A stretch of DNA of 64,000 bases, from positions 117,449,319 through 117,513,318 of the forward strand of contig CP136066.1 in NCBI GenBank assembly GCA_032622095.1, read 5' to 3'. The stretch's first letter is position 1; every line of letters begins with the position of its first letter. Below, piece after piece: positions 35,601 through 47,286 of this stretch. The notes under the pieces are model-generated. The model made no database searches. It was not told the origin of the DNA and saw nothing but the letters and a program-made list of their open reading frames with translations. The position numbers and the translations under genes are program-made. This DNA comes from Siphonodentalium dalli. Its lineage: Eukaryota; Mollusca; Scaphopoda; Gadilida; Siphonodentaliidae.

Positions 35601-36058
35601 CCGACGCATTTAATGCATTGCACTCTATTCCTGCTAGCATATCGGGTGACACCCTGAAGATGTTAGAGAGATTTGTCATTCTTATGTACAATCGTTCAAG
35701 CAGCAGTTGCAACGTTAACGAAGAGCGGAGGCGGCTCTTCACGAAGAAGAACAGGCAAATGTCACCGCTACCACCAACAAGAGCCTCCCTGAAGCAGCAT
35801 GCTTTGAGGACAGCACTACAGGCGGGCTATTACTGGGCTAACCCAACTCAAAACTCACAGACCATTATGTCCGCAAGTGAGTGGGGCTGGACCGACCAGG
35901 ATAAGTGGTCACCCCTCTGGGCCGACCAGGGCCAGGTGCGCGACAGCTGTACAGAACTGATCAAGTGCAGGAACCATTGCGTCACCTGTAAATGTACACA
36001 CGCAAATCAAAAGTGTACAAAGTTCTGCACATGTAAGGGCAAATGCCAGAATGTCTGA
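32628..36058 (+). pseudogene. Transposon protein: transposase-like, XPG/FEN-like nuclease and Cys8 regions (broken)
   Basis: Reconstructed only as consecutive blocks, each in its own frame: 32628-33248 and 33264-34163 (same frame, TAA between), 34148-34615 (frameshift), 34627-35235 (frameshift), 35266-35613 (same frame as the previous block, TAG at 35233), 35600-36058 (frameshift after an A-run near 35556). The central part has acidic/histidine signposts (DQPLYAK ~33659, GGLHTE ~33747, DQAHEQNN ~34309) in an arrangement like RNase-H-fold transposases; this is inference. The later part resembles XPG/FEN nucleases: an N-region-like motif (IVWDRYFGDSLKAQARDSR ~35090), then HEEADTRI (~35367) and TGCDTVS (~35520). 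An expected DTDV-type acidic motif between these two is absent. The C-terminus has eight cysteines in a tight cluster (35967-36050). A shorter gap lies near 33115. The uncharacterised family occurs widely in marine invertebrates. Clearly non-functional. Confidence 0.85.
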
Positions 36059-36063
36059 ATAAA
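36058..36063 (+). promoter_or_regulatory. Putative poly(A) signal overlapping the stop codon
   Basis: AATAAA begins on the last base of the TGA stop (36056-36058). It fits a compact transposon transcript, but no cleavage site is shown. Confidence 0.4.
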
Positions 36064-36392
36064 ACATTGATAAATGTGACTTTCTGTGTTTGTATTTGGT
36101 TTGGTGATACTAATGGATGGCGAATTTGGGAAACTACTTTATTAATATATCAATAAAACAAAGAACACATTGTGGTATTCTGCACAAACAATCTCACTTG
36201 TTGTCCAAGTATAAATTAAAATAGCACCAAACATACAACTGACAATATACATTATTTCACGAATATCACAAAATATAATGCTCATATTAAATATGAACAC
36301 AATATATATACCACCTGGTAAATGTATTCAAGCTAGTAGTTATAAAACATGGACAAACATCTTAACAGATGTTTACATAATACTCTGCACTC

Positions 36393-36815
36393 GCAACCAC
36401 AATATTTATTAATTATGGCCCAAATTATTGACTACAGATTAAAAAATATTTGTTTTTAACAAAATCCTGCATATTGACCTGTTTGGCGGTCACTTTTGAT
36501 AATATATTAAAGAAATTTAATCAAAATATGCTGAAAATATTGGTTTATATCATGTATTCTATCATTTAAAATACTCATACATGCATATTTCCCCATATAT
36601 GTAGGTAAAATGATGGTTTAACCCCTCCTACCCACCCGTTGCTAAGGTGGAAACCGTTGCCTAGAAACCGTTGCTAAGGAAGGGATTTACACGACTGCCT
36701 CCACATCTTAAAATGATCAGTGGGACCTAATATACATATGTACCAAGTTTCATGCTTTTCTCACAATGTTATCAATTCTGGTGTTTTTTGTCACATATCG
36801 CTTGCACTACTATAC
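36393..36815 (-). repeat. Right TIR of the 5.3-kb transposon
   Basis: Reverse complement of the left TIR. It begins at 'cgcaaccacaatatt' and ends around 'cttgcactactata'. Confidence 0.85.
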
Positions 36816-36910
36816 ACCAAATGATATCTCTTGAATTGTCAAACCCATTTGACGGATGAGGAGTGATGACTATAGCTCCACTGGAGACTTTGTCTCGGGT
36901 GAGCTAAAAT
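36816..36910 (+). repeat. Terminus of a dispersed element
   Basis: 'ggagtgatgactatagctcc' followed by 'tctcgggtgagctaaaa' matches the ends at 29640-29700. The large transposon sits directly beside it. Confidence 0.65.
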
Positions 36911-37274
36911 TCTATGATACTCTGACAGTCAAACACAGCCTTATTAATTTATGTAAATTTATATTTTTGTACAGTAACTACCACTCAAATGGTGACTGCT
37001 ACAGACAATGCTGCTCAATCAGATCAATACCTTTTTCACATATTCATTGGCAGCTGGTAACACAGAACTTTTGACTTGCTCTACAGCATTGGTTCCACTT
37101 GATGTGTTGCTCCATACACCCTGTTGTGCTGTGACATACACTGCACCACCAGCAATCGTTAACTTAGCAGCAGCTCTGAAAAGATATCTGCAGGTCATGA
37201 ACTTGAATGCAAAACAATTTGTAGTTCATATCACTCAGATTTTTTCAGGAAATTACAAGTCAATAGTCCATGCT
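36911..37274. other. No gene recognised
   Basis: Short unique-looking interval. The 37008-37289 frame has no recognisable features. Confidence 0.35.
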
Positions 37275-37625
37275 AATATCTTAAAGTGATGTGAAACACT
37301 CCCATAGGGTGATCAAATAGAAATGGAGAATAATCTTCCTCAAAGTAGTTATTTTTACAAATATTATAGCCAAATTGACAACACACACCGTCATTCTTGT
37401 ATATTAATTAAATACGGTGACTCTCGATGGCGAAATCATTTGTGTTAGCTTATTGCCGATAGTTGCATCCCGAATCCAGAAGTAGAGATTGACAATTGAG
37501 CGTATTTCAGACGATGTTTTCTATGGAGTGGTACATTCAAATTGTTTAAGATTTTCGGGGATGTTAGTAGAATGCCTAAGAATGCTACATGTACATTCCT
37601 CCAATTAGCACAGCAAATGAGTACT
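37275..37625 (-). repeat. Dispersed ~340-bp repeat, copy 2
   Basis: Reverse-complement relative of 19793-20140. Confidence 0.7.
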
Positions 37626-40137
37626 AGCTTGTCAGTTCCACGCACCCGAACAGGTCCATAATATGTCTTTTAGATAATAAGTCAATAATATAGCAGTAGA
37701 AACAATTTAAATTTGCTGCTGATACATTATGATTCCCGAATCCAGATTTCAACGTAAATTCTACCTATGGTACATATGCCTAGGTCCCAGGAGGTGTAAA
37801 ACCCACCTAAGGCCCATATGGGGATAATATGACTCACACCTATGATATGGCACACAATATTTTTCTGGTTTAAAATGAGAGCCACCATTGCGCCCCAGAT
37901 GAACTGGTATCAACAGATGATCCCTCTAACTCATAAATTCAAAACTTTTGATAAGTTTGTTCCTATGATAATTTTATTGCACACATGTTTTGTTCAATTT
38001 GATGTTGATATCATCATTATGATTCGGTGTCAACAGATTTTTGAAGTATATCCTATTTGTCCCCATGATGAAATATAGGAGTGATACAACCCGGTAATTT
38101 TCATAATATGCTAATTTCGTATTATTAGAGATTGGTTCACTTAGGTATAACATCAGAAAGATCATATAATGAACGAACTTTCCAAGAGAGCTAGCACTTT
38201 ATGATTGGTTAATTGTGTTATCGGGATGGTTATATATGTAGACTTTACAATGTATGTGCGTGATTTTCGCAAACTGTATTGTGTGTACATATACATGTAA
38301 CTAGATTACCATTTACCAAATAGTATCATGTTATTATGCCACAAATCTGTCTGCAGATTATACGGTATTGATATCAAACCGGAAAAAGATTAAAGGGTTT
38401 CCACACCTGAGCTACATTGTATGTCAGGAGGTGGAAAGTTTAGACAAACCAACACAGAAAACTACCTAATTGTTAAGCTAGTGCACCACCTGAAGGAATC
38501 TATGCTATCCATTTTACAAGCACTGTTACCTTGAAGAACCAGCCCAATTAATACACATGTTAATATGCAGGTCAGTCAGAGGGGGTTTTTGGCCATGGAC
38601 ATGACATAAAACTCATCTCAGACCAAAGGCTTATATTAGTTCTTGCAAATTGGATGCTTACAAATTTCCAGCACAAACATTAAACATTCTGTTAACTGTC
38701 TTGAAGCAATACTGCTCTCTATTATTTAAATACATGTACTCATTCGAGGCTTGCACTAGTTCAGATCATGTACTTTTTATCAAAGTTGCTCATTTCCAAT
38801 AATTTGTTATACTTGCTGAGAATACTGTTCCTTCTAAAAATATGATTAAAGCCACCTTTTTGACATTTTTATTGTTATATAATATGCTTGGTGTGGTCTT
38901 CAGGTAGCATATATTCCTTCATGTGGTGCACTTCCTTGACAATTAAGGGGAGATTCACATTACAGTTTTGCATAAACCCAGCCAAAAATGGCAAGAGATT
39001 TTCCACAAATAATTTCTCAGAATCTATCTGCCGAATCTTGAATTTCACAAATAAACATCTTCATTGTGTACAGAATCTGAGCAATTATTAAGAGACGACA
39101 ACAACAATGGATTTTAATACATTTGAGAGGCTGAAATTATTATTTTCTTTTTTGTCTCTTTTGGTACAAAGAACTGCTAGAATAATTACTAATTTCACAC
39201 AACACTCCAATCACCAAATAGCTTATTTTCTTGGCTCCATGAGATGAGGCTTCATTAGTATCATAATGTTGAGTTAAGAGTTTTAATTGCATAATATAGC
39301 ATCATACCCCCATATATTGTAATGATGAATAAAGTAGTCACAAATATTCCAGCCCAATGAAAACACATGTTGATATGCAGTGTGTCCACTCAAGCAGGGA
39401 GCAATCAACTGGATTTTGGCCTCAATGTTAAGAGGTACATGTATGGCAGTCAACCCACAACTCATCACAACTGATAAACAGGCATGACATGAAAATTCTC
39501 AAATATAGAAAATTATTTGTGGATAGTTGCCTTTCTAAATTAAAATAATCATTAAATTTCACAAATCAAGAATAATTAAGTCTCCTCTCATGATCTTCAG
39601 ATATGATATCATTGATATATGAACTGCACTTTTGAAAAAAAATTATTTTACACAAGTTCTTAGTACATGTAGCTGAAAAGAGTGAAATTTTAAATATTTT
39701 TCATGGCGAAAAGTAAAGTAAATGAGGTTATAATACGCAATGGGTCGATGGTGCTTAAATATTGTGTGACAATAATTACTAGTACACATGTACCAAATTT
39801 TGAGAAAATCCATTTTGAAATACATGTACAAGGAAATTTGGGCATATCTCAGGCTTAAATGCATAGTGAATAATTCTTTTTTGGAAGCGTGACCACCCGA
39901 TCCAGAGAGAACCAGACTCTGGGTATTTTGTGCCAGGTCATCCCGATTTTCAGGGACGGGTTGTGTATACAAATAAATGTACATGTACTTTGAAACATTT
40001 TACTTCAACCAACATTTTAACTTACATTTTCAACCAGCTGTCAACCTGAAGGGCCATATGAAGTTTGGGAGCAACTGGATGAAAAATATTGGCTGTAGGG
40101 CATCATGCCAAGGGATTTAGTCAAGCAATGAATACGA
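37626..40137. other. Mostly unique intergenic sequence
   Basis: No coding region recognised. A phrase near 38555 ('acacatgttaatatgcag') recurs near 39365 ('acacatgttgatatgcag') with further weak similarity, perhaps an old duplication. Frames such as 39643-39984 (minus) lack any domain signature. Confidence 0.45.
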
Positions 40138-40200
40138 GAGGCCGATCACGATCGGCAGATGTTTAACCCATACCTTGGCGATATCGATTAGCTATTTTAA
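40138..40200 (+). repeat. Dispersed element terminus
   Basis: 'gaggccgatcacgatcggca' followed by 'cataccttggcgat', as at 8716, 10419 and 12893. It contains a short palindrome (CCGATCACGATCGG). Confidence 0.75.
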
Positions 40201-40328
40201 TAAATCCTTACACCAACCTTTTCATGAGTGCAAAAGTTTCAACAATTCACACCTTACTATTAAGGTCACAAGTGGAATCACTGAATCAGACTTATTGGGC
40301 ACCTTGCTCGCATAAACACAATAGGAAC

Positions 40329-41492
40329 ATGGATGTGGCATTCGATTTCAACCTATCAGGTCACTCCAACACAGATATATATAAGAGTGATAAAGCTAAT
40401 TAAGCTCAATCCATAGTCAGAGAGAAGCACTGTAGCAGTTAAAGACAAAATAGTTAAGACATTAAGTAGATAAACATCATACTCCATTTATTTGCTTATT
40501 ACATTGGAATGCATGACAAATGTTTTTTTTTGTATTATTGTTATATTTTTTATTATGTTTTGTGTTAGCTGCATATTAAACATTCATGAGATCATTTAGA
40601 TGGGAGAAAAGGGTTAATATTTTCCATTCAAAAACCAATCAATAGCTGAATAACTATACAAGTGAGGGATGTATAGACCTGGATATAAAATGATTGATAA
40701 TGATTGGATATAAAATGTTTTAATGCAGAATTTTCAGATACATGTAGCTAGAGGTAGGGTATGAGATTGGTCAGATTGAAAATATTAGATTCATTACATT
40801 GGATAGCATACTGTACAACTATGGAATGGGGTGGGTTAATTTTCTTCTAAGCTGATCATTGGAAAGATATGTTTGTAAACAGCGGAAATATCATTAAAGT
40901 TATGGAACACAGATGTGGCATTCAATTTCAACCTATTAGGTCACTCCAACACAGATATGTCTTATAGAGTGATAAAGCTAATTAAGTTCAATCCATAGTC
41001 AGAGAGAAGCACTGTAGCAGTTAAAGACAAAATAGTTAAGACATTAAGTAGATAAATATTATAGCAACTCCATTTATTTGCTCATTACATTGGAATGTGA
41101 GACATAATATATTATGTTTTTTTTTATTATTGTTATTTTTTTTATTATGTTTTGTGTTAGCTGCATATTAAAAATTCATGGGATCATTTAGATGGGAGAA
41201 AAGGGTTAATATTTCCCATTCAAAAACCAATCAATACCTGAACAACTATACAAGTGAGGGATGTATAGACCTGGATATAAAATGATTGATAATGATTGGA
41301 TATAAAATGTTTTAACGCAGAATTTTCAGATAGCTAGAGGTAGGATATGAGATTGGTCAGATTGAAAATATTAGATTCATTACATTGGATAGCATACTGT
41401 ATGACCATGGAATGGGTGGGTTAATTTTCTTCTAAGCTGATCATTGGAAAGATATAATGTATGTAAACAGCGGAAATATAATTAAAGTTATG
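40329..41492 (+). repeat. Tandem duplication of a 581-bp unit
   Basis: 40329-40909 and 40910-41492 are direct copies at well over 90% identity, with a few small indels (for example in the T-rich stretch). Each runs from 'gatgtggcattc' to 'cattaaagttatgg' or 'aattaaagttatgg'. Gene-free. The duplication looks recent. Confidence 0.9.
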
Positions 41493-42757
41493 GTTAATAT
41501 TTTCAAAACCATTCAATCAATACCAAAATCTATACAGGTGAAGAATGTGTCATCATTAACATGGATGCAATTATTTATATAGTGATTGTGTGAAAAATAT
41601 TTAGTTATCACATTGTGTCAACAGGATTGGTGGAGGATGTTAATATTTTTAAGCAAATAAACCAGATGACCCTCCCTATGCAGGTTAGGGGTGTGTTATA
41701 AACTATGCCCAGAACTATAAACATAATCAATGGAAATATTTGAGTTATGAAATCGGATAGAATGGGGTTAATCTTACCCAAACTAATGAACTGATAAACA
41801 CAAAAAGTCCATAAAAAGCATGTCATTGGACTTAGTAGCCCATACAATAAGTCAGTCTCTAATGTCATGAACCTGTTTCAACAAAGGGGTTAACTTAATA
41901 TTGCACAAAAAACAGAACTGGACCAGAGTCATCAATCACAGTTTTGACAGATTTTATCAACAGACTCTGCTAGCCATGATATCTATCTATGGATCTAGCG
42001 TCCAGCTAAACATAACTCATTGCCAATAATACACTATCTGTGTGATGTGAGAAGTCTCTTCTAAGCTCACAGTTCAGGCACTAATTACATTATCAGTTAC
42101 TTGAATTTTAAATGGCCATAACTCTGTTAAAATATACCAGATCAAACTCAAATTCGAACCTGATCTGTATTTCGGGGTGAGGACCATATACATGTACCAA
42201 ATTTGGTGCTGATCAGCTTGGATGATTCTATATAAAAACAAGAGCAGGAAGGGTTAACTAAATGATACCGGAAACCATACAGATGAAGAACGTACTAAGA
42301 AAAACCTAGCTAAGAAATATGAGGCATAGCAGAAGAAAATTGTTTGACTTAGATGCATCAGATAACATTTGTGTACAGGGTTAATTATTTTCTAAACCGA
42401 TCAACCAATCGATACCAAAAACAAGACAGGTGAGGTGTGTGTCATCATCAAATATGAACACAATTGGACAAAAAATACTTTGGTTACAGCAGCGGATAGC
42501 TCATGCCTTCATGTATGTGCGAATGCAAAGTGTTAATAATTTCTAAACTGATCAACCGATCGATACCAAAAACTATACAGGTGAGGAATATGTCATCATA
42601 AACATGCACATAAAATTTGAACACGATACGATAAAAAATATTTGAGTAATCGAATCGGATAGCAAGTGTCTACGGACAGACGGACGGACGGACAGATGGA
42701 TGGTTGATCCGGACGTCGGCATTATGTGCACCATACATGGTATGGGTACACATACAA
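41493..42757. repeat. Decayed dispersed repeats with terminal hairpin
   Basis: Same families as 12.9-16 kb. Units with 'aaccgatcaaccaatcgata' and 'caggtgaggtgtgtgtcatc' occur near 42400 and 42545. They end in a GACGGAC tract and the hairpin 'caccatacatggtatgggt' (42731-42750). Confidence 0.65.
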
Positions 42758-43347
42758 ATCCAAGATGGCTACTGGCAGCAATGTTTTTAAAAGAAATTCA
42801 AGACAAGATTTCTGCTGGCGGCCATGTTTTTTTAACAAACTTCTGAAAAAGTTGATGGCTGCCATCTAGAGGTCACCCCAAAGATCCATATGAAGTTTGG
42901 TGACAATTGTATCTGGGATGTGGCATGTAGGTGTGCCAAAGGATTTAGTCATGCAGACTAAATTCAAAGATGGCTGCCAGTGGCCATGTTTTAAAAAAAA
43001 ATTGATTTTTTTTTTAACACGTTCACTGGCGACGCCCATTCAATTACATGCTACAAGTATGAAATAACTCATAGTCGGTAGTTAACGTGTTTATAATTGT
43101 TATTAAGGTCATAAACATGGTATATATAACAACTCATTACAAAATTGTTAAAATGCGATATCATCATAAAGGCTTTCCAATGTTATTAACAGATCACTCA
43201 GACTGATGGCCATTTGAGTCCAAACATTTGACCGTAATTTGGATAATATTCAACTTAAATTGGTCCAAAAAAATTAATTTCATTTGTTATGTTATTTTGT
43301 GATTTTTAATATCAGTTTCATATATCATATCATAAATAAATAGGCTG
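42758..43347. repeat. 'aagatggc' units and unassigned sequence
   Basis: 42758-43010 holds two units of the 'ccaagatggct' family. From 43011 to 43347 I see nothing identifiable. Confidence 0.5.
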
Positions 43348-43734
43348 ATGTGCAACAAACAAAAATATGACGGAATAACACACACTCTGATCAATGAGCG
43401 CATTATGACTTTCAGTTTCCATGTCCAATTTAAATGTGCAGTGACTGTCTCTAACTCTATCCGCCAAGTAAATCCATCATATATATCAGAAATGTTTGTG
43501 ATCAATGCTCGAGCGGTCGGAGCTCGGACTCGTGCTATATCTTGCTGTCAGAACATTAAAACTATCAATAAGCCTTATAACAACTATGAACACCGATCAT
43601 TCCAGGAGGTCGCTACATCTGTTTGGAACAGGCTGCCGCTCAACATTCGACGTTGTGACACTTTGTCAGCGTTCAAGCGAGAACTAACACACCTTTTCCC
43701 TCTGTGCTTCAAATTGCAACAGACAAATAAATGA
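43348..43734 (+). pseudogene. C-terminal end of a non-LTR retrotransposon reverse transcriptase ORF
   Basis: A 128-codon frame. Its last ~45 residues contain the block RSFQEVATSVWNRLPLNIRR, then a spacer and FKRELTHLF. This is the conserved C-terminal tail of Jockey/CR1-type ORF2 proteins (pattern: F..A...WN.LP..IR....FK..L...LF). The catalytic RT domain is absent upstream, so this is a 5'-truncated copy, normal for LINEs. The first ~80 codons are not clearly homologous. A similar truncated tail, without coding part, is at 45340-45500. Confidence 0.65.
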
Positions 43735-43872
43735 AAGTCTCAATGACACTGTAGCTCAACTTGGAAAGGGAATAATTTAATGTATTACAGTCAATGGAGC
43801 GATTGGGAATGCGGAAAGTTGAAATGTCTAAGTAATACTAGATTATCAACATGAAGAGATATATATATAAAA
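43735..43872. other. Spacer
   Basis: Includes 'aaatgaaagtctcaatgaca', related to 15280, so it is repeat-derived. Confidence 0.4.
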
Positions 43873-44850
43873 GTAAAATCCAAGATGGTTGCTGGCGGCT
43901 ATGTTTTCCAATACAATTCAAATACATTTGATAGCTTCCATCTAGTAAGATCAATATCAAGATTAATATAAAGTCTGGAGATGATCGGATGAGGGAAGTG
44001 GACTGTAGGGTGTGCCAAAGGATTTAGTCATGCAAAGAGTAAAATCCAAGATGGCTGCCAGTGGACACGTTTTAAGGCCAAATGACCCTAAAATGACTCG
44101 TTCCTATCTACATTCTAATGTCAACAGCCATGACAAATTTCATGATGATCCGACTAAAGGTACGACCTGTAGCCTGTGCCAAAGGATTTAGTCATGCAAA
44201 GAGTAAAATCCAAGATGGCTGCTGGTGGCCATGATTTTGGCCGTTCTTGATGACCTAAAAATGACTCGTTCTCATCTACATGTCAATGTCAACACACATG
44301 ACAAATTTCACAATGATCTGACAAAAGGTACGACCTGTAGCCCGTGCCAAAGGATTTAGTCATGCAAAGAGTAAAATCCAAGATGTCTGTCAGCGGCCAT
44401 GTTTTTTGGCCGAATGACCCAAAATGACTCGTTCCCATCTACATTCCAATTTCAACAGCCATGACAAATTTCATGATGATCAGACCAAAGGTACGACCTG
44501 TAGCCCGTGTCAAAGGATTTAGTCATGCAAAGAGTAAAATCTAAGATGGCTGCCGGCGGCCATGTTTTTTGGCCAAATGACCCCAAAATTACTCGTTTCC
44601 CATCTTCATGTCAATATTAACATCCATGACAAATTTCATGACAATAAGACGAACAGTACGGCCTGTAGCCCGTGCTAATGGATAGAGTTTTGAAATCCAA
44701 GATGGCCACTGGTGGCCATGTTTTTTTGCCGAATGACCCCAAAATGACTCGTTTCCCATCTACATGTCAATGTCAACAGCCATGACAAATTTCATAATGA
44801 TCCGACCAAAGGTACGACCTGTAGCCCGTGCTAAAGGAAATTGTTGACAG
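43873..44850 (+). repeat. ~165-bp tandem array, six units
   Basis: Units start with 'aaaatccaagatggctgc' near 43876, 44038, 44205, 44375, 44538 and 44691. They contain 'aaatgactcgttcccatcta', 'catgacaaatttcatgatga' and 'gtacgacctgtagcccgtg'. Spacings are 153-170 bp. The array ends with a CACA/CGGACGACGG tail near 44860. Confidence 0.9.
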
Positions 44851-44907
44851 GTCATGCACACACACACGGACGACGGATAAAGTTGAGCTAATAAGGATTG
44901 CACATGT

Positions 44908-45332
44908 CACAGGCCTTCTAAACAGTTAGTGATAAATAATCAAAATATAATTTTAATTAATATTTACCTACCGTATAAGTAGATACAGGAATGAATCAAA
45001 CAGCAATATTCTTCTCCCTGCTGCTGGCAACTGGTCAATTTACAGTGTACAAGTCCTGTGTCCATTTCAACACTTCCCATGGTTGACAGGAAGTAGTGAG
45101 TGGACACAACATACTGGCCAGTTATATTAACAAAGAATTTAAAATTGTTGCCAGTTGTCATGCCCAGTGATCACTTCATGTGGTCAGTTAGCTATTTCCT
45201 GTGAAGAGTTGAAATGGACATAGCACTTGTACACTGTAAAATGACCAGTAAAATAAATGTATCTACTTATAGGTAAATAATAATTAAAAAAAACTGTTAA
45301 TTATTTATCACTCACTGTTTAAAAGGCCTGTG
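44908..45332. mobile_element. hAT-like foldback MITE, 425 bp
   Basis: TIRs of ~85 bp begin CACAGGCCTTCTAAACAGT. A further inner inverted pair ('cagtgtacaagtcctgtgtc' against 'gacatagcacttgtacactg') makes almost the whole element a hairpin. Flanking octamers GCACATGT and GTACAGGT match at 6 of 8, a possible decayed hAT target duplication. It shares ends with the element at 45603-47240. Confidence 0.75.
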
Positions 45333-45339
45333 GTACAGG

Positions 45340-45500
45340 TGCGTGGTACGGGGGTGGCAGTAAAAGGCCTGGGGGTGGCAGTAAGACAGTCTAGTCTGAC
45401 TATGCCATCCCCTCAAATATACAATGTAATATTTGTCAAATGTATTATGCATTAATGTGTGTATATTGAAATAAAATATTCTATCCTATCCTATCCTAAT
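45340..45500 (+). mobile_element. 3' end of a LINE with (CTATC/TATCC)n tail
   Basis: 'gaaataaaatattctatcct' followed by repeated 'atcct' (45472-45498) is the kind of short tandem tail that ends CR1/L2-type LINEs. No coding part remains. Confidence 0.5.
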
Positions 45501-45602
45501 GTCATCAGGGAAAAAAATAAATATACTGTACATCAATCATACTGCATGTAATAATGTCTATTGATGATACATGATGTATGACTATTATGATTAGGCACTC
45601 AA

Positions 45603-47240
45603 GCACAGGCCTTCTAAACAGTGACTGAGAAATTAATAAATAAAATATTTAAATACATCTATTCTCTATAGGAAAGAGAAGGCTTGAATCCAAAAGTTTG
45701 GAAATTTACTAAGATTGACCCAAGAATTTTCAAAGTGTTTCAATTATTTTATTTTACCACTATTTTATACTCCAACATGTGCTTCTAATTACGAGAAACA
45801 CAATACGCTGCCAAATTGTCATAGGGTGCCTTCTTCTCGAATTATACGCCATTTTAGATAGCATATTTCGACCATTATTTTGACTAAGATGGCTTCGACG
45901 TGGTCCCTATAGGTAGCAAGGAAATGATGTCACCAATGTTGGGTCTCACTAAAGGAATACCGGCGAAAGCCAACGAATACCGGTATTTTTTAAGCCTACG
46001 TTGGACAACAGTCTTCGGCGGACTTGTTTAGAGCGACCGTTTAAATTTCCAATTATTATATTCTGGTAGTTTGGCATAGAACATGGTTGAAAAATAAGTC
46101 ACATTTGTTGAATAAGACATGATACAGGTGAGACACATTGATTCTGGCATAGGTTTCTTCAAAAATAGAGGCACCTCTGTAAAAACCCTGCAGTTTAAAG
46201 GTAAATTGTATGAAAATTCACAACTTTAACCTATTTTCTTGATCGATATGAAAAAATTTGTTCAAAATTCTTGATGCATACCTGTCCCATATCTTAGGGT
46301 AAGTGGTCTAATTCATTTTAAAATTAGGGACCTGCGAATATTCGAGATTTGATTCGATGTCGATATCAGGCACCCGATTCGAGATCGACACCGAATCGGT
46401 CTGCTGATTCGGATATTTTCGAATCGGTGTTACTTTGGTGTTGTCTCGTTATTTGCGGTATATTACTTTTTTAAATGGACGTCATTATGTCTGACACTGC
46501 CGGCAGAAATCATAGAAATTTTCTACTTTCAGTTTCTGTTTCCATTGAATCTTGTTGATAACTATTAACACTTGTAATCTATGTCTGTTTTCTGGGACCC
46601 CCTCCGCGAAGACAATTACTGTGAATATGTGAAAGTACCGGTAGGTGTTTGATATATTGTGGAGTGAAAAGTTTAACAAATAACTACGATTGGTATCGGA
46701 CTGAAGCAAGTATACATTGTATAGCTGAACGGTGTTCCAATGTCCAAGTGTATCAAATATTTATATCTTTATTAAATAATGTAGACAAGTGACTTCCATT
46801 CCATGGGGTTTGTGATAAGTTGATTGAACTGACTTTAAGTGTATTACTGTCACTTCTTGTGTCATTTTTGCCATGACACGAATAGATAGAAATTCAATAC
46901 AACATACCCCAAACCCTCCATGAGACTAAGAGTGACAAGTTTGCCTATGTCATGATTTTCCTAAAGAAAAACACAAGTTCCAATGGAAGGAGATTAACAT
47001 TGTTATATAGTATCTATTGAATTTTGCAGTTTTTTTTGTCATGAGACACCGAAATAAACACTGGTAAACAATACTAATCACTAACTGATTCGATTTGAGA
47101 TTCGATTCGATGTCGATATCTGACAGGAAGGAGATTCGATATCGAGATTCGATGCAAAATCCATGATTCGCAGATCCCTATTTAAAATATATATTATCAC
47201 TCAATTATCACTGTTTAGTCTTTAGAAGGCCTGTGGCTGT
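45603..47240. mobile_element. hAT-like element, 1,638 bp, host of a nested insertion
   Basis: Flanked by a perfect 8-bp duplication GCACTCAA (45595-45602 and 47241-47248). Its ends carry CACAGGCCTTCTAAA in inverted orientation. 8-bp duplications are the hAT hallmark. It has no transposase frame. Without the nested element at 46325-47180 it would be ~774 bp, a longer relative of 44908-45332. Confidence 0.8.
46325..47180. mobile_element. hAT-like element, 856 bp, nested
   Basis: Perfect 8-bp duplication TTTAAAAT (46317-46324 and 47181-47188). The TIR is TAGGGACCTGCGAAT, with right end ATTCGCAGATCCCTA. Subterminal ATTCGA-rich stretches lie near both ends ('gattcgatgtcgatatc' at 46351 and 47104), as in hAT MITEs. 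It sits wholly inside 45603-47240. Confidence 0.9.
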
Positions 47241-47286
47241 GCACTCAAATCTCAAGAGTAGATCAATCGGGCTATGTCTATGATTA

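Larger units (their letters stand above)
31551..36815 (+). mobile_element. Long-TIR DNA transposon with decayed multidomain gene (Academ-like?)
   Basis: Inverted repeats of about 400 bp (31551-31965 and 36393-36815) enclose a ~3.4-kb decayed coding region on the plus strand. The arms share 'ggcgatatgtgac', 'gaaaagcatgaaacttggta', 'ccttccttagcaacggttgc' and 'ggccataattaattaatatt'. I cannot find a target-site duplication. An XPG/FEN-like nuclease region together with an eight-cysteine cluster in one transposon protein is, to my knowledge, the combination described for some Academ transposons. The assignment is inferred. Confidence 0.85.

Noticed and set aside
31551-36815. Assignment of a target-site duplication to the 5.3-kb transposon
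   Set aside because: The outer bases of the arms align poorly and no convincing matching flanks of any usual length were found.
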